Shown here: positions 42,155-54,170 of the stretch, in pieces
Numbering within the stretch: the first letter of the stretch is position 1
How the letters are laid out: every line of letters begins with the position of its first letter
DNA from: Pseudomonas lopnurensis
GTDB lineage: Bacteria > Pseudomonadota > Gammaproteobacteria > Pseudomonadales > Pseudomonadaceae
NCBI RefSeq assembly: GCF_015070855.1
Contig: NZ_JADDIX010000018.1
Location: 37,993-101,992, forward strand
Length of the DNA: 64,000 bases
Reading direction: 5' to 3'
Notes under the pieces: model-generated
Seen by the model: the letters and a program-made list of their open reading frames with translations, nothing else
What the model was told of the DNA's origin: nothing
Database searches by the model: none
Program-made: the position numbers and the translations under genes

Positions 42155-43288
42155 ATGAGCCGGCCGCTGAGGGTGGCACTGGCTGCCGGCGAATCCTCCG
42201 GCGATATCCTCGGTGCCGGGCTCATGCAGGCGCTCAAGGCCCAGCATGGGAATGTCGAATTCGTTGGCGTCGGCGGCCCGCGGATGCAGGCCGAGGGGCT
42301 GGTGCCCTATTTCCCGCTCGAGCGCCTGGCAGTGATGGGGCTGGTCGAGGTGCTCGGGCGCTTGCCCGAGTTGCTGGCCCGGCGCAGGAGGCTGGTGGAA
42401 ACCCTGATCGAAATCCGTCCTGACGTGTTCATCGGCATCGATGCGCCGGATTTCAACCTGGGCCTGGAACTGAAGCTGAGGCGTGCCGGCATCAAGACCG
42501 TGCACTACGTCAGCCCCTCGGTCTGGGCCTGGCGGCAGAAGCGCGTGCTGAAGATCCGCGAAGCCTGCGACCTGATGCTCACGCTGTTTCCCTTCGAAGC
42601 GAAATTCTACGACGCCCATCAGGTGCCGGTGCGCTTCGTCGGGCACCCGCTGGCCGACGCCATTCCGCTGTGCGCCGACCGTGCGGCGGCCCGGGAGGCG
42701 CTCGGGCTGCCGCGGGACGGGTCGATCGTGGCGTTGATGCCCGGCAGCCGTGGCGGGGAAGTGGCGCGCCTGGGCGATCTGTTCCTCAGCGCCGCCGAGC
42801 GGCTGCGGGCCATGCGCCCCGGCATCCGTTTCGTGATGCCCTGCGCCAGTCCGGAGCGTCGGCTGCAGCTGGAGCAGATGCTGGCGACGCGGGATCTGCC
42901 GCTCACCCTGCTCGATGGCCGTTCCCACGAGGCGCTGGCCGCCTGCGATGCGGTGCTGATCGCCTCCGGCACGGCGACGCTGGAGGCGCTGCTGTTCAAG
43001 CGGCCGATGGTGGTGGCCTACAGTGTGGCGCCGCTGACCTATCGCATTCTCCGGCGCCTGGTGAAGAGCCCCTACGTGGCGTTGCCCAACCTGCTGGCCC
43101 AGCGCCTGCTGGTCCCCGAGTTGCTGCAGGATGCGGCGACGCCGGAGGCGTTGGCCCAGGCCCTGTCGCCGCTACTGGACGATGGCGAGGTGCAGACCGA
43201 GGGTTTCGACAGTATCCATCGCACGCTGCGCTGCGACGCCTCGAGCCAGGCGGCCGACGCCGTGCTGCGCCTGGTCGGAGCGCGCTGA
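42155..43288 (+). CDS. lpxB: Lipid A disaccharide synthase
   Basis: A 377-residue GT-B glycosyltransferase that joins UDP-diacylglucosamine to lipid [15 protein letters not shown] at the N-terminus, [13 protein letters not shown], and the donor-site region [12 protein letters not shown] are family hallmarks. Its stop overlaps the rnhB start. Confidence 0.96.
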   Translation: MSRPLRVALAAGESSGDILGAGLMQALKAQHGNVEFVGVGGPRMQAEGLVPYFPLERLAVMGLVEVLGRLPELLARRRRLVETLIEIRPDVFIGIDAPDFNLGLELKLRRAGIKTVHYVSPSVWAWRQKRVLKIREACDLMLTLFPFEAKFYDAHQVPVRFVGHPLADAIPLCADRAAAREALGLPRDGSIVALMPGSRGGEVARLGDLFLSAAERLRAMRPGIRFVMPCASPERRLQLEQMLATRDLPLTLLDGRSHEALAACDAVLIASGTATLEALLFKRPMVVAYSVAPLTYRILRRLVKSPYVALPNLLAQRLLVPELLQDAATPEALAQALSPLLDDGEVQTEGFDSIHRTLRCDASSQAADAVLRLVGAR

Positions 43289-43926
43289 TGCAGTTCGGGC
43301 TCGATTTCAACCTGGTCGAAGAACTCGTCGCGGGCGTCGATGAGGTCGGCCGCGGGCCGCTCTGCGGCCCGGTGGTCACCGCGGCGGTGATTCTCGATCC
43401 GGCGCGGCCGATCCTGGGCCTGAACGACTCGAAGAAACTCAGCGAGGCGCGCCGCGAAGCGCTGTTCGACGCAATCCGCGAGAAGGCCCTGGCCTGGTGC
43501 GTGGCGCGCGCCGAGGTGGAGGAAATCGATCGGCTGAATATCCTGCATGCGACCATGCTGGCGATGCAGCGCGCCGTGGAAGGCTTGAGCGTCACCCCGC
43601 GGCTGGCGCTGATCGATGGCAACCGCTGCCCCCAGCTGAACGTTCCCAGCGCGCCGGTGATCCAGGGCGATGGCCAGGTCCCGGCAATCGCCGCGGCCTC
43701 GATCCTGGCGAAGGTCAGCCGCGACCGTGAGATGCAGGCGCTGGATCTCTGTTATCCGGGCTATGGCCTGGCCGGGCACAAGGGCTATCCAACCGCCTTC
43801 CATCTCGAGGCGCTGCAGCGCCTCGGCCCGACGCCGATCCATCGGCGCTCCTTCGCGCCGGTACGGATGCTGCTCGAGCAAGCGGTCTTCGCGGTGGATG
43901 CCCCGGCCGGCCTGCCGTTGCTCTAG
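43288..43926 (+). CDS. rnhB: Ribonuclease HII
   Basis: A 212-residue nuclease removing ribonucleotides from DNA. Metal ligands Asp-Glu in [20 protein letters not shown], then Asp in LIDGN and in KVSRDREM. Overlaps lpxB; dnaE follows after 111 bases, the usual lpxB-rnhB-dnaE order. Confidence 0.96.
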   Translation: MQFGLDFNLVEELVAGVDEVGRGPLCGPVVTAAVILDPARPILGLNDSKKLSEARREALFDAIREKALAWCVARAEVEEIDRLNILHATMLAMQRAVEGLSVTPRLALIDGNRCPQLNVPSAPVIQGDGQVPAIAAASILAKVSRDREMQALDLCYPGYGLAGHKGYPTAFHLEALQRLGPTPIHRRSFAPVRMLLEQAVFAVDAPAGLPLL

Positions 43927-44037
43927 CCGACGCAATTCTCCCAGCTCCGGGCCCGCCCGCCCCAGCTTCACGGCTTCCTTGCGGTCCATTTCCGGTACAA
44001 TCCCGCGCTTGTCGTTTTTCCAGCCCAGGGTCCGTCC

Positions 44038-47559
<3,522 letters not shown>

Positions 47560-47637
47560 AGGGTCGACGTCCGGGAGGCGCTAATACACTCCCAGGCCAA
47601 GGCCCGAACGGCCCGGTGTTGACCGGGTCATGGTTCA

Positions 47638-47652
47638 GAACAATTTTTGTTC
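47638..47652. promoter_or_regulatory. Perfect dyad upstream of accA
   Basis: GAACAA-TTT-TTGTTC is a 15-base inverted repeat in the 180-base gap between dnaE and accA, in an AT-rich patch. It could be an operator or part of a weak terminator of dnaE. No known regulator is assigned. Confidence 0.4.
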
Positions 47653-47739
47653 GACCTGAATGCGCCGGTCCCGTAAGGTAAGGCGCAAAAAACGGAACAG
47701 CCTCCCGGCCGCCTGGCCGTCGACGCATGACGGATGCCT

Positions 47740-48690
47740 ATGAACCCGAATTTCCTGGATTTCGAACAGCCGATCGCCGACCTGCAAGCCAAGATCGAAG
47801 AGTTGCGCCTGGTCGGCAACGACAACTCGCTGAACATCGGCGATGAGATTGCCCGCCTGCAGGACAAGAGCGAGTCGCTCACCGAAAGCATCTTCGGCAA
47901 TCTGACCAGCTGGCAGATCGCCCGCCTGGCCCGCCACCCGCAGCGGCCCTATACCCTCGACTACATCAACCACCTGTTCACCGAGTTCGAAGAACTGCAC
48001 GGTGATCGCCACTTCTCCGATGATGCCGCCATCGTCGGTGGCACCGCCCGCCTGGACGGCCAGCCGGTGATGATCATCGGCCACCAGAAGGGCCGCGAGG
48101 TGCGTGAGAAGGTGCGCCGCAACTTCGGCATGCCGCGCCCGGAAGGCTATCGCAAGGCCTGCCGCCTGATGGAGATGGCCGAGCGCTTCAGGATGCCGAT
48201 CCTGACCTTCATCGACACCCCCGGCGCCTACCCGGGCATCGATGCCGAGGAGCGCAACCAGAGCGAGGCCATCGCCTGGAACCTGCGTGTGATGGCGCGG
48301 CTGAAGACCCCGATCATCGCCACCGTGATCGGCGAGGGCGGTTCCGGCGGCGCGCTGGCCATCGGCGTCTGCGACCAGCTGAACATGCTGCAGTATTCCA
48401 CCTATGCGGTGATCTCGCCGGAAGGCTGCGCCTCGATCCTCTGGCGTACCGCCGAGAAGGCGCCGGAAGCGGCCGAGGCGATGGGCGTCACTGCCGAGCG
48501 CCTGAAGGACCTGGGTATCGTCGACAAGGTGATCCCCGAGCCGCTGGGCGGCGCGCACCGCAACCCGGCCGTCATGGCCGCCGCCCTGCGCGAGCAGCTG
48601 AACAGCCAGTTGCACATGCTCAAGTCGCTGGATACCGATGCACTGCTCGCGCGTCGCTACGAACGCCTGATGAGCTACGGCATCGCCTGA
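47740..48690 (+). CDS. accA: Acetyl-CoA carboxylase carboxyltransferase alpha subunit
   Basis: A 316-residue crotonase-fold subunit that, with AccD, transfers CO2 from biotin to acetyl-CoA. Contains [26 protein letters not shown], and the [12 protein letters not shown] oxyanion region. The ATG at 47,740 is chosen (MNPNFLDF); ATG 47,734 is two codons upstream. In P. aeruginosa tilS follows; here the next genes are an unrelated block on the other strand. Confidence 0.96.
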   Translation: MNPNFLDFEQPIADLQAKIEELRLVGNDNSLNIGDEIARLQDKSESLTESIFGNLTSWQIARLARHPQRPYTLDYINHLFTEFEELHGDRHFSDDAAIVGGTARLDGQPVMIIGHQKGREVREKVRRNFGMPRPEGYRKACRLMEMAERFRMPILTFIDTPGAYPGIDAEERNQSEAIAWNLRVMARLKTPIIATVIGEGGSGGALAIGVCDQLNMLQYSTYAVISPEGCASILWRTAEKAPEAAEAMGVTAERLKDLGIVDKVIPEPLGGAHRNPAVMAAALREQLNSQLHMLKSLDTDALLARRYERLMSYGIA

Positions 48691-48699
48691 TCGCTCGCC

Positions 48700-48750
48700 G
48701 GGGGACGGCAAGCGGGGCGAAACCCGCTGGCTGCCGTTCCCCGTCCGGCC
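48700..48750. terminator. Imperfect hairpin after accA
   Basis: GGGGACGGCAAGCGGG and CCCGCTGGCTGCCGTTCCCC can form a long imperfect stem about 10 bases after the accA stop. No T-run follows. It lies in the 130-base gap between convergent accA and the GNAT gene. Confidence 0.45.
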
Positions 48751-48819
48751 GTGCCGGGTTTGCCCCGACCCGCGCCCTTCCTCCTTTCTATCCCCGTCTC
48801 GAAAACCGTCGGCTGTCGG

Positions 48820-49293
48820 TCACGGTAGCGCCAGACGCAACGCGATCATCGGTGACTGGCCGAAGCCGTGGCGCGCATAGAAGCGTTGCGCCGCCCGGTT
48901 GTCCTGGTCGGTGAGCAGCGTGATGCGCCGGCAGTCCTGCTCGCGGGCGAAATCGATGGCGTGCCGCAGCAGTACGGAGCCGATACCGCTGCCGCGGTAC
49001 GCCGCGTCGACCACCATGTCCTCCAGCAGCGCGACCCTGGCCCCCAGCGCCGTGGAGACGCTGTAGAGCAGGCTGACCATGGCGACGATGCGTCCGCCCT
49101 GGCAGGCCACCAGGATCTGCCCTTTCTGCGCATCGCCGATGATCGCGCGCAGGCCGCGCTGTTGCGCGGCCGGGTCCGGGGTGAATTCGACTTCCTGCGC
49201 GAACAACTGGCCGAGCAGGCTGCAGAGCGCAGGGATGTCGTCTTCGCCCGCGCAGCGGATGATCAATGCGTCGGTTTTCGGATGATGCATCAT
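48820..49293 (-). CDS. GNAT-family N-acetyltransferase
   Basis: A 157-residue acetyltransferase with the GNAT fold; the acetyl-CoA loop appears as AAYRGSGIGSVLLRHA (about 98-113) and the later NRAAQRFYARHGF is the conserved C-terminal motif. It is the last gene of the purU-folD-sox-like run; its ATG overlaps the IclR stop (ATGA), so co-expression is likely. The substrate is unknown. A product of the pathway or an amine toxic to the cell could be acetylated, but nothing in the sequence shows this. Confidence 0.85.
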   Translation of the reverse strand: MMHHPKTDALIIRCAGEDDIPALCSLLGQLFAQEVEFTPDPAAQQRGLRAIIGDAQKGQILVACQGGRIVAMVSLLYSVSTALGARVALLEDMVVDAAYRGSGIGSVLLRHAIDFAREQDCRRITLLTDQDNRAAQRFYARHGFGQSPMIALRLALP

Positions 49294-50072
49294 GCTGCGC
49301 CCAACTCCCGGGAAATCGCCTGCGCGGTGTGCTGCAACTCGTGCAAAAAACGCTCCTGGGCCTGCGGGCTGTCCATGACCGCCTCGGGACCGGAGAGGTT
49401 GATGGCCGCGACGACGTCAGCGAGGTGGTTACGGATGCCACAGGCGATGGCAGTGGAATAGTCGGAGCGATGCAGCACCCAGCCTCGCCCGCGGTCTTCC
49501 TCGATGGTTTGCTGCAGCTCCGGCAGGGTCTTCGGGGCCGGCGGCGGGTAGTCGTCGAGGCGCACGTGCAGGTAGAGGCTGTCCAGCGCCATCGGCGACA
49601 GGCCGGTCAGCAGGATGCGCCCCATGGCGGTGCAGTGGCAGGGGATGCGCGTGCCGATGGGGATGTTCACCGACAGGCGCTGGGCGGCGAAGGCGCGGTA
49701 GATGTAGAGGCTGTCGGTCTGTTCGCGAATGCTCAGGTGGCAGGACAGCGAGGTGCGGTCGCGCAGCGCGTTGAGGTGGGGCTGGGCAATGTCCACCAGG
49801 TCGCGGCTGGCCAGGTAGGCGAAGCCGTCGGAGACCACCTGCGGCCCCAGCTCGTAGGTGTTCTTGGCGACTTTTCGCAGGTAACCCATCTCGTTCAGGG
49901 TGTACACGATGCGATAGATCGCCGACACGCTGACGCCGAGGCGCTCGGCGATCTCCTGGCTGCCGAGGGTGCGCTGGCGGGCGCCGAACATCTGCAGGAT
50001 GCTCAGGCCGCGCTGCAGGGCGGGGACCCGGTAGTCGGTGTCGCGCTCCGCGGTTTCGTCATGCTGGTTCAT
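49290..50072 (-). CDS. IclR-family transcriptional regulator
   Basis: A 260-residue regulator: winged helix-turn-helix at about 17-78 (ALQRGLSILQMF, SQEIAERLGVSVSAIYRIVYTL) and an IclR effector domain at about 90-255 with VNIPIGTRIPCHCTAMGRILL. ATG at 50,072 follows GGAG-like sequence. It lies 116 bases downstream of the gamma-subunit gene, in the same direction, with an 18-bp inverted repeat between them, and is a natural candidate regulator of the purU...soxG-like operon. IclR effectors are often the small carbon compounds the neighbouring pathway handles. Confidence 0.9.
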   Translation of the reverse strand: MNQHDETAERDTDYRVPALQRGLSILQMFGARQRTLGSQEIAERLGVSVSAIYRIVYTLNEMGYLRKVAKNTYELGPQVVSDGFAYLASRDLVDIAQPHLNALRDRTSLSCHLSIREQTDSLYIYRAFAAQRLSVNIPIGTRIPCHCTAMGRILLTGLSPMALDSLYLHVRLDDYPPPAPKTLPELQQTIEEDRGRGWVLHRSDYSTAIACGIRNHLADVVAAINLSGPEAVMDSPQAQERFLHELQHTAQAISRELGAA

Positions 50073-50091
50073 TGGCGCTCTCCGAGGAAAA

Positions 50092-50178
50092 GCAGCTTCA
50101 AGCTTCAAGCTGCAAGTTAGAGCAGCTATTGCGTGGTGCCTGCGCTCGTTGCTTTGAAGCTTGAAGCTTGAAGCTGGC
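50092..50178. repeat. Long inverted repeat, AGCTTCAA family
   Basis: AGCTTCAAGCTTCAAGCT at 50,094-50,111 is the exact reverse complement of 50,158-50,175, an 18-bp perfect stem with a 46-base loop. It lies between the gamma-subunit and iclR genes inside an apparent operon. Related elements lie at 61,776-61,875 and 28,739-28,967. Confidence 0.9.
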
Positions 50179-50188
50179 TTGTGGCCGC

Positions 50189-50875
50189 TCAGAGCAGGGC
50201 ATCGATACCCGCCGCTCGACCGTCGAACTCGGCCATGGCGTCGAGCAGCGCGTCCCAGAAATAGCTGGCCGACGCCCGGTCGCAGAGAATCTGCAGGCAC
50301 GGCAGCTCGCCCTGGGGCGCGTTGATGACGATCACGTTGATCCGCGCCGCCGAGGTCTGCGCCACCGAACCGGGCGGGAAGGCCTCGGCGCGCAGGTCGA
50401 CGCCGCAGAGCTTGGCCATCACCTCGCTGGCCTGTTCGCCGGTCAGCAGCAGCCAGGCGTGGCTGTCCTGGCGGGGCAGCAGGTAGTTGGCGCTGTCGCC
50501 GAGCTGCCACCCGGCCTCTTCCTGCTGGATGCGGCTGCCCGCGTCGCGCAGGCTGCCGAGCAGCAGGTATTCGCTCTGCGACAGGCGTGCGACCAGGCAG
50601 CCATCGTCCTGTGGTTGTGCCTGGTTGGGCCGTTCCGGCAGGCGGTAGCCCCTGGCACGCAGGTATTCGGCCGCGTCGCTGCCGCGAAAGCCGACTCGCG
50701 CCAGGTTGCTCTGATCGATCAGTGCGCAGCGTTGCAGTTGCGCGCTTTCGTCCTCGTCGCCATAGCCGGCGACCACCGCGGCATTGCCCAACTGGCCGAG
50801 CCGCGCGCCGACATGCCGGGGGTACAGCGGGCTGCGCTCGCTGAAGTCTTGTGCTTGCAAAATGGCCATGTTCAC
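50189..50875 (-). CDS. mgdD: Sarcosine oxidase-family gamma subunit; probable N-methylglutamate dehydrogenase subunit D
   Basis: A 228-residue protein of the SoxG family, which resembles the folate-binding GcvT fold and packs against the alpha subunit. Visible features include a start that reads through NMAILQAQDFSERSPLY and the middle WLLLTGEQASEVMAKLCGVDLR. GTG at 50,875 overlaps the alpha-subunit stop; ATG at 50,869 is an alternative. Last structural gene of the beta-delta-alpha-gamma block. In the methylamine pathway this is MgdD; in sarcosine catabolism, SoxG. The naming follows the neighbourhood, not this protein alone. Confidence 0.72.
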   Translation of the reverse strand: MNMAILQAQDFSERSPLYPRHVGARLGQLGNAAVVAGYGDEDESAQLQRCALIDQSNLARVGFRGSDAAEYLRARGYRLPERPNQAQPQDDGCLVARLSQSEYLLLGSLRDAGSRIQQEEAGWQLGDSANYLLPRQDSHAWLLLTGEQASEVMAKLCGVDLRAEAFPPGSVAQTSAARINVIVINAPQGELPCLQILCDRASASYFWDALLDAMAEFDGRAAGIDALL

Positions 50876-53775
50876 AGCTCCTGGCGTTGGTTGTGCGGGT
50901 CGAAGAAGGGCAGCTCGACGACCGTGGCCTGTACCACTTCGCCGCCCTCGACCCGGATCGGGATGTGGCTGCCCGGGGCACTCTGCCCGCTGCCCACGTA
51001 GGCCAGGCCGATGATCCGCTCGAGCGTGCGCGAGTATTCGCAGGAGGTGACGCTGCCGCTGATGGCGTCACCGTCGAGCACCAGGTGGCCTTCCAGCGGC
51101 TTGCTCGCACCCTTCGGCAGGCTGAAGCCGACCAGCTTGCGCGCGAGCGGCTGGGCTTCGAGGATCTGCACCGAGCGCTTGCCGACGAAGAACGGCTTGC
51201 TGCGGGCGATGGCCCAGCCCATGTCGATTTCGGCGGGATGGGTCATGCCGTCGGTGTCCTGGCCGATGATCACGTGGCCCTTTTCCAGGCGCAGCAGGCG
51301 CTGGCTCTCGACGCCGAAGGGGCGGATGTCGAACGCACGCCCGGCTGCCATCAGCGCATCCCACAGCGCCTCGCCGTAGCGCGCCGGGACATGGATCTCG
51401 TAGCCCAGTTCGCCGACGAAACCGACCCGCAACAGCCGCGCCGGGATGCCGACCACCGTGCCCTGGCGCACGCCGAGATAGGGGAAGGCCTCGGCCGACA
51501 GGTCGAGGTCGTTGCACAGCGTCTGCAGCACCTTGCGTGAATCCGGCCCGGCCAGGTTGACCGCGGCCAGGGCGGCGGTGACGTTGGTGACGTCGACGTC
51601 CAGGCGCCACTGTGCGTTCCACTTGAGCATTTGCTGGTAGAGGCGATCGACCCCGCTGGTGGTGGCGGTGACGTAGAAGTGGTTCGGCGCGAAGCGTGCG
51701 CAGACGCCGTCGTCGATCACCACGCCGTGCTCGTTGGTCATCAGCGCGTAGCGCGAGCGGCCCACCGGCTGCTTGGCGAAGGCGAAGGTGTAGAGGCGCT
51801 CGAGCAGCTCGGCGGCGTCCGGGCCGCGTACGTCGAGGCCGCCGAGGGTGGAGACGTCGATCAGGCCGACCTTTTGCCGCACGTGCAACGCTTCTTCCTG
51901 CATGCAGCGTTCGCGCTCCTCGGCCTTGCCGTAGTAGGCCGGGCGCTGCCAGACGCCGGCGGGCATCATCTTCGCGCCGGCTTCCAGGTGCCGCTGGTGC
52001 ATGGGCGTCTGCCGGTAGGGATCGAAGCCGCGCCCGGCGACATGGGCGAGTTTTTCCGCGACGAACGGCGGCCGTGCGGTGGTCACCCCGGTTTCGCTGA
52101 CGCTGCGGCCGGTGGCCCTGGCCACCAGGCGCGCGGTGGGCAGCGCCGAATGGCGGCCCTGGGACGGGCCCATGCCGACGGTGGAGAAGCGCTTGACCAG
52201 TTGTACGTCGCGATAGCCGTGGCGGGTGGCGTTGACGATGTCGCGTACCTGCAGGTCCTCGTCGAAATCGACGAAGTCCTTGCCGTCCGGATGGGGGAAG
52301 ATCGGCCAGTCGAAATTGACCCTCGGCTCGGCGGCGAAGATCGCCTCCGCGCTGCCGCCCAGGCCCAGACGTCCGGTGGCGCCGCCAGCGGCCCGGGCGC
52401 CATCGAGCAGCACGTTGTCCAGTGCGTACCGGCCGTTCACCGAGCCGGCGACGTCCAACCGCCGGGGCAGGCCGCTGAGGCTGAAGGCGGCCTGGTCGTC
52501 ATCGTAGGCCAGCTTGCCGCCGGCCTGGCACAGCAACTGATAGACCGGCATGTAGCCGGCGGACATGCACAGCAGGTCGCAGTCGATGCGCTGGGCGTCA
52601 CTGGCGACCTGGCCTTCGCCGACGATGCGGCGCACGTCGACGCCGCTGACGTGGCGCATGCCCTTGGCGTGCAGCGCCTCGTAGACGGTATGCCCCGGCA
52701 GGTGCGGAATGCCGCGGGTCTGCAGGGCGGTGACCAGCAGGCCGTCAGCGGGTGCGTCGCGCAGGTCGATGACCGCGGCGACGGCCACCCCGGCCTCGTG
52801 CAGGTCGAGCGCGGCGAGGTAGCCGTCGTCGTTGCCGGTCAGCACCACCGCGCGGTTGCCCGGTTTCACCGCGTAGAGCTTCATCAGCCGCTGGGCGGCG
52901 CTGGTGAGCATGATGCCGGGCAGGTCGTTGTTGCGGAACACCACCGGCTGGTCGAAGGCGCCGGTGGCCACGATGCACTCCCTGGCGCGCACCTTGTACA
53001 GCCGCGTGCCCTGGATCACCGGCAGGAAGTTGTCGACGAACCAGGCGTTGCAGGTGGCTTCCTTGAGGATGCGGATGTTCGGGTGTTGTTCCACGGCCTC
53101 CACCAGCCGCTCGCGCAGCGCCCCGGCGCGTACGCCTTCGAGGTCGAAGCGCGCCCAGGCCAGGGCGCCGCCGAGGTAGGGCTGCTGCTCGACGAGCAGC
53201 ACCTTGGCACCGGTGTTGGCGGCATGCAGCGCGGCGCTGAGCCCGGCCGGCCCGGCGCCGACCACCGCGACGTCGACGAAGAGAAAGGCCTTGTCGTGGT
53301 ACTCCGGCTGGAATTTCAGGTTCAGCACGCCGAGGCCGGCCTTCTTGCGGATGATCGGTTCCCAGACCTTCCAGATGCCTTGGGGCTTGTAGAAGGAACG
53401 GTAATAGAAGCCGACCGGCATGAAGCGCGAGAAATGCCCGAGCAGGGCATCGCGGTCGCTGTCCAGGGAGCCGGCGAAGTTCTGCCCGCCGACCTCGAGC
53501 CCTTCGGCGAGCGCCTGCATGTCGGCCAGCGCGTTGGGCTCATCGGGCAACTGCACCAGGGTGTTGGCGTCCTGCCCGGCGAGGCTGAGCGGGCCGCGCG
53601 GACGGTGGTACTTGAACGAGCGCGACATCAGCCAGCGGCCGTTGGCGAGCAGCGCGCTGGCGATGCTGTCGCCCTGCAGGCCCTGGTAGGCCTTGCCGTC
53701 GAAGCTGAAGGCGAGCGGTCGATCGCGGTCGATCAGCAGGCCCATGGGCGCGGGCAGGCGGTTGAAGGCCGTCAT
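50872..53775 (-). CDS. mgdC: Sarcosine oxidase-family alpha subunit; probable N-methylglutamate dehydrogenase subunit C
   Basis: A 967-residue protein. Domain order: N-terminal ferredoxin-fold-like segment (about 15-90, with YQGLQGDSIASALLANG), NAD-binding Rossmann domain (VVGAGPAGLSAALHAANTGA, GxGxxG at 173-178), then a C-terminal GcvT/aminomethyltransferase-like domain (about 580-960) that in the family binds tetrahydrofolate and turns the released formaldehyde into 5,10-methylene-THF. The start overlaps the delta-subunit stop (ATGA). Family length is 950-1010. Sarcosine oxidase alpha and N-methylglutamate dehydrogenase MgdC are homologous; the nearby gmaS/mgs-like genes and absence of glyA or betaine genes favour the latter. 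Confidence 0.75.
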   Translation of the reverse strand: MTAFNRLPAPMGLLIDRDRPLAFSFDGKAYQGLQGDSIASALLANGRWLMSRSFKYHRPRGPLSLAGQDANTLVQLPDEPNALADMQALAEGLEVGGQNFAGSLDSDRDALLGHFSRFMPVGFYYRSFYKPQGIWKVWEPIIRKKAGLGVLNLKFQPEYHDKAFLFVDVAVVGAGPAGLSAALHAANTGAKVLLVEQQPYLGGALAWARFDLEGVRAGALRERLVEAVEQHPNIRILKEATCNAWFVDNFLPVIQGTRLYKVRARECIVATGAFDQPVVFRNNDLPGIMLTSAAQRLMKLYAVKPGNRAVVLTGNDDGYLAALDLHEAGVAVAAVIDLRDAPADGLLVTALQTRGIPHLPGHTVYEALHAKGMRHVSGVDVRRIVGEGQVASDAQRIDCDLLCMSAGYMPVYQLLCQAGGKLAYDDDQAAFSLSGLPRRLDVAGSVNGRYALDNVLLDGARAAGGATGRLGLGGSAEAIFAAEPRVNFDWPIFPHPDGKDFVDFDEDLQVRDIVNATRHGYRDVQLVKRFSTVGMGPSQGRHSALPTARLVARATGRSVSETGVTTARPPFVAEKLAHVAGRGFDPYRQTPMHQRHLEAGAKMMPAGVWQRPAYYGKAEERERCMQEEALHVRQKVGLIDVSTLGGLDVRGPDAAELLERLYTFAFAKQPVGRSRYALMTNEHGVVIDDGVCARFAPNHFYVTATTSGVDRLYQQMLKWNAQWRLDVDVTNVTAALAAVNLAGPDSRKVLQTLCNDLDLSAEAFPYLGVRQGTVVGIPARLLRVGFVGELGYEIHVPARYGEALWDALMAAGRAFDIRPFGVESQRLLRLEKGHVIIGQDTDGMTHPAEIDMGWAIARSKPFFVGKRSVQILEAQPLARKLVGFSLPKGASKPLEGHLVLDGDAISGSVTSCEYSRTLERIIGLAYVGSGQSAPGSHIPIRVEGGEVVQATVVELPFFDPHNQRQEL

Positions 53776-54080
53776 GCGACCACCTCCTGGCGTGCCGCTG
53801 GCTGGGCGAAGTCGACGCGACGGTCGAAGAGCTCCTTCGGGTCGAAGGTGCGGATGATCTCGTCGCTGACGGTATGGCGCTCGGCGAGGAACCAGTAGCT
53901 GGAGGCGTTGTGCAGCCACCATTCGGTGACTACGCCGGCGTGGTTGTCGCAATTGAAGACGTAATCGGCCCACTCGTCATCGCTGCAGGCCTGCGGGTCG
54001 GGCATCTGCTTGAGCTCGCCGCCGTAGGTGAATTCGCTGATGTTGCGCGGGCCGTTCAGGGGGCAGGGCATGATCTTCAT
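53772..54080 (-). CDS. mgdB: Sarcosine oxidase-family delta subunit lacking most zinc ligands; probable MgdB
   Basis: A 102-residue subunit. In heterotetrameric sarcosine oxidase the delta subunit binds zinc through CxxC near the N-terminus, a His and a later Cys. Here the start reads MKIMPCPLNGPRN, with only one Cys of the pair, and the later region reads WLHNASSYWFLAERH with no Cys. The rest (EFTYGGE, DEWADYVF, AERHTVSDEI) aligns well. Loss of the zinc site fits an N-methylglutamate-dehydrogenase-type subunit. ATG at 54,080 has GGAG 9 bases upstream. Confidence 0.78.
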   Translation of the reverse strand: MKIMPCPLNGPRNISEFTYGGELKQMPDPQACSDDEWADYVFNCDNHAGVVTEWWLHNASSYWFLAERHTVSDEIIRTFDPKELFDRRVDFAQPAARQEVVA

Positions 54081-54110
54081 GGTTGACTCCTTGGCAAGCA
54101 AGGCTGGGGG

Positions 54111-54150
54111 TCGTTCGCGTCGGCGCGATCGCCAGCAAGCTGGCTCCTAC
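54111..54150. repeat. REP half-palindrome between beta and delta subunit genes
   Basis: CGCGATCGCCAGCAAGCTGGCTCCTAC has the CTCCTAC terminus of Pseudomonas REPs and an internal CCAGCAAGCTGG dyad. It interrupts an otherwise overlapping gene run. Confidence 0.65.
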
Positions 54151-54170
54151 TTGAAAATTGCGATTGGTTG

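Noticed and set aside
51631-53898. Long open frame antisense to the alpha-subunit gene
   Set aside because: Same reason: the minus strand shows Rossmann and GcvT domains and overlapping start/stop codons with its neighbours.
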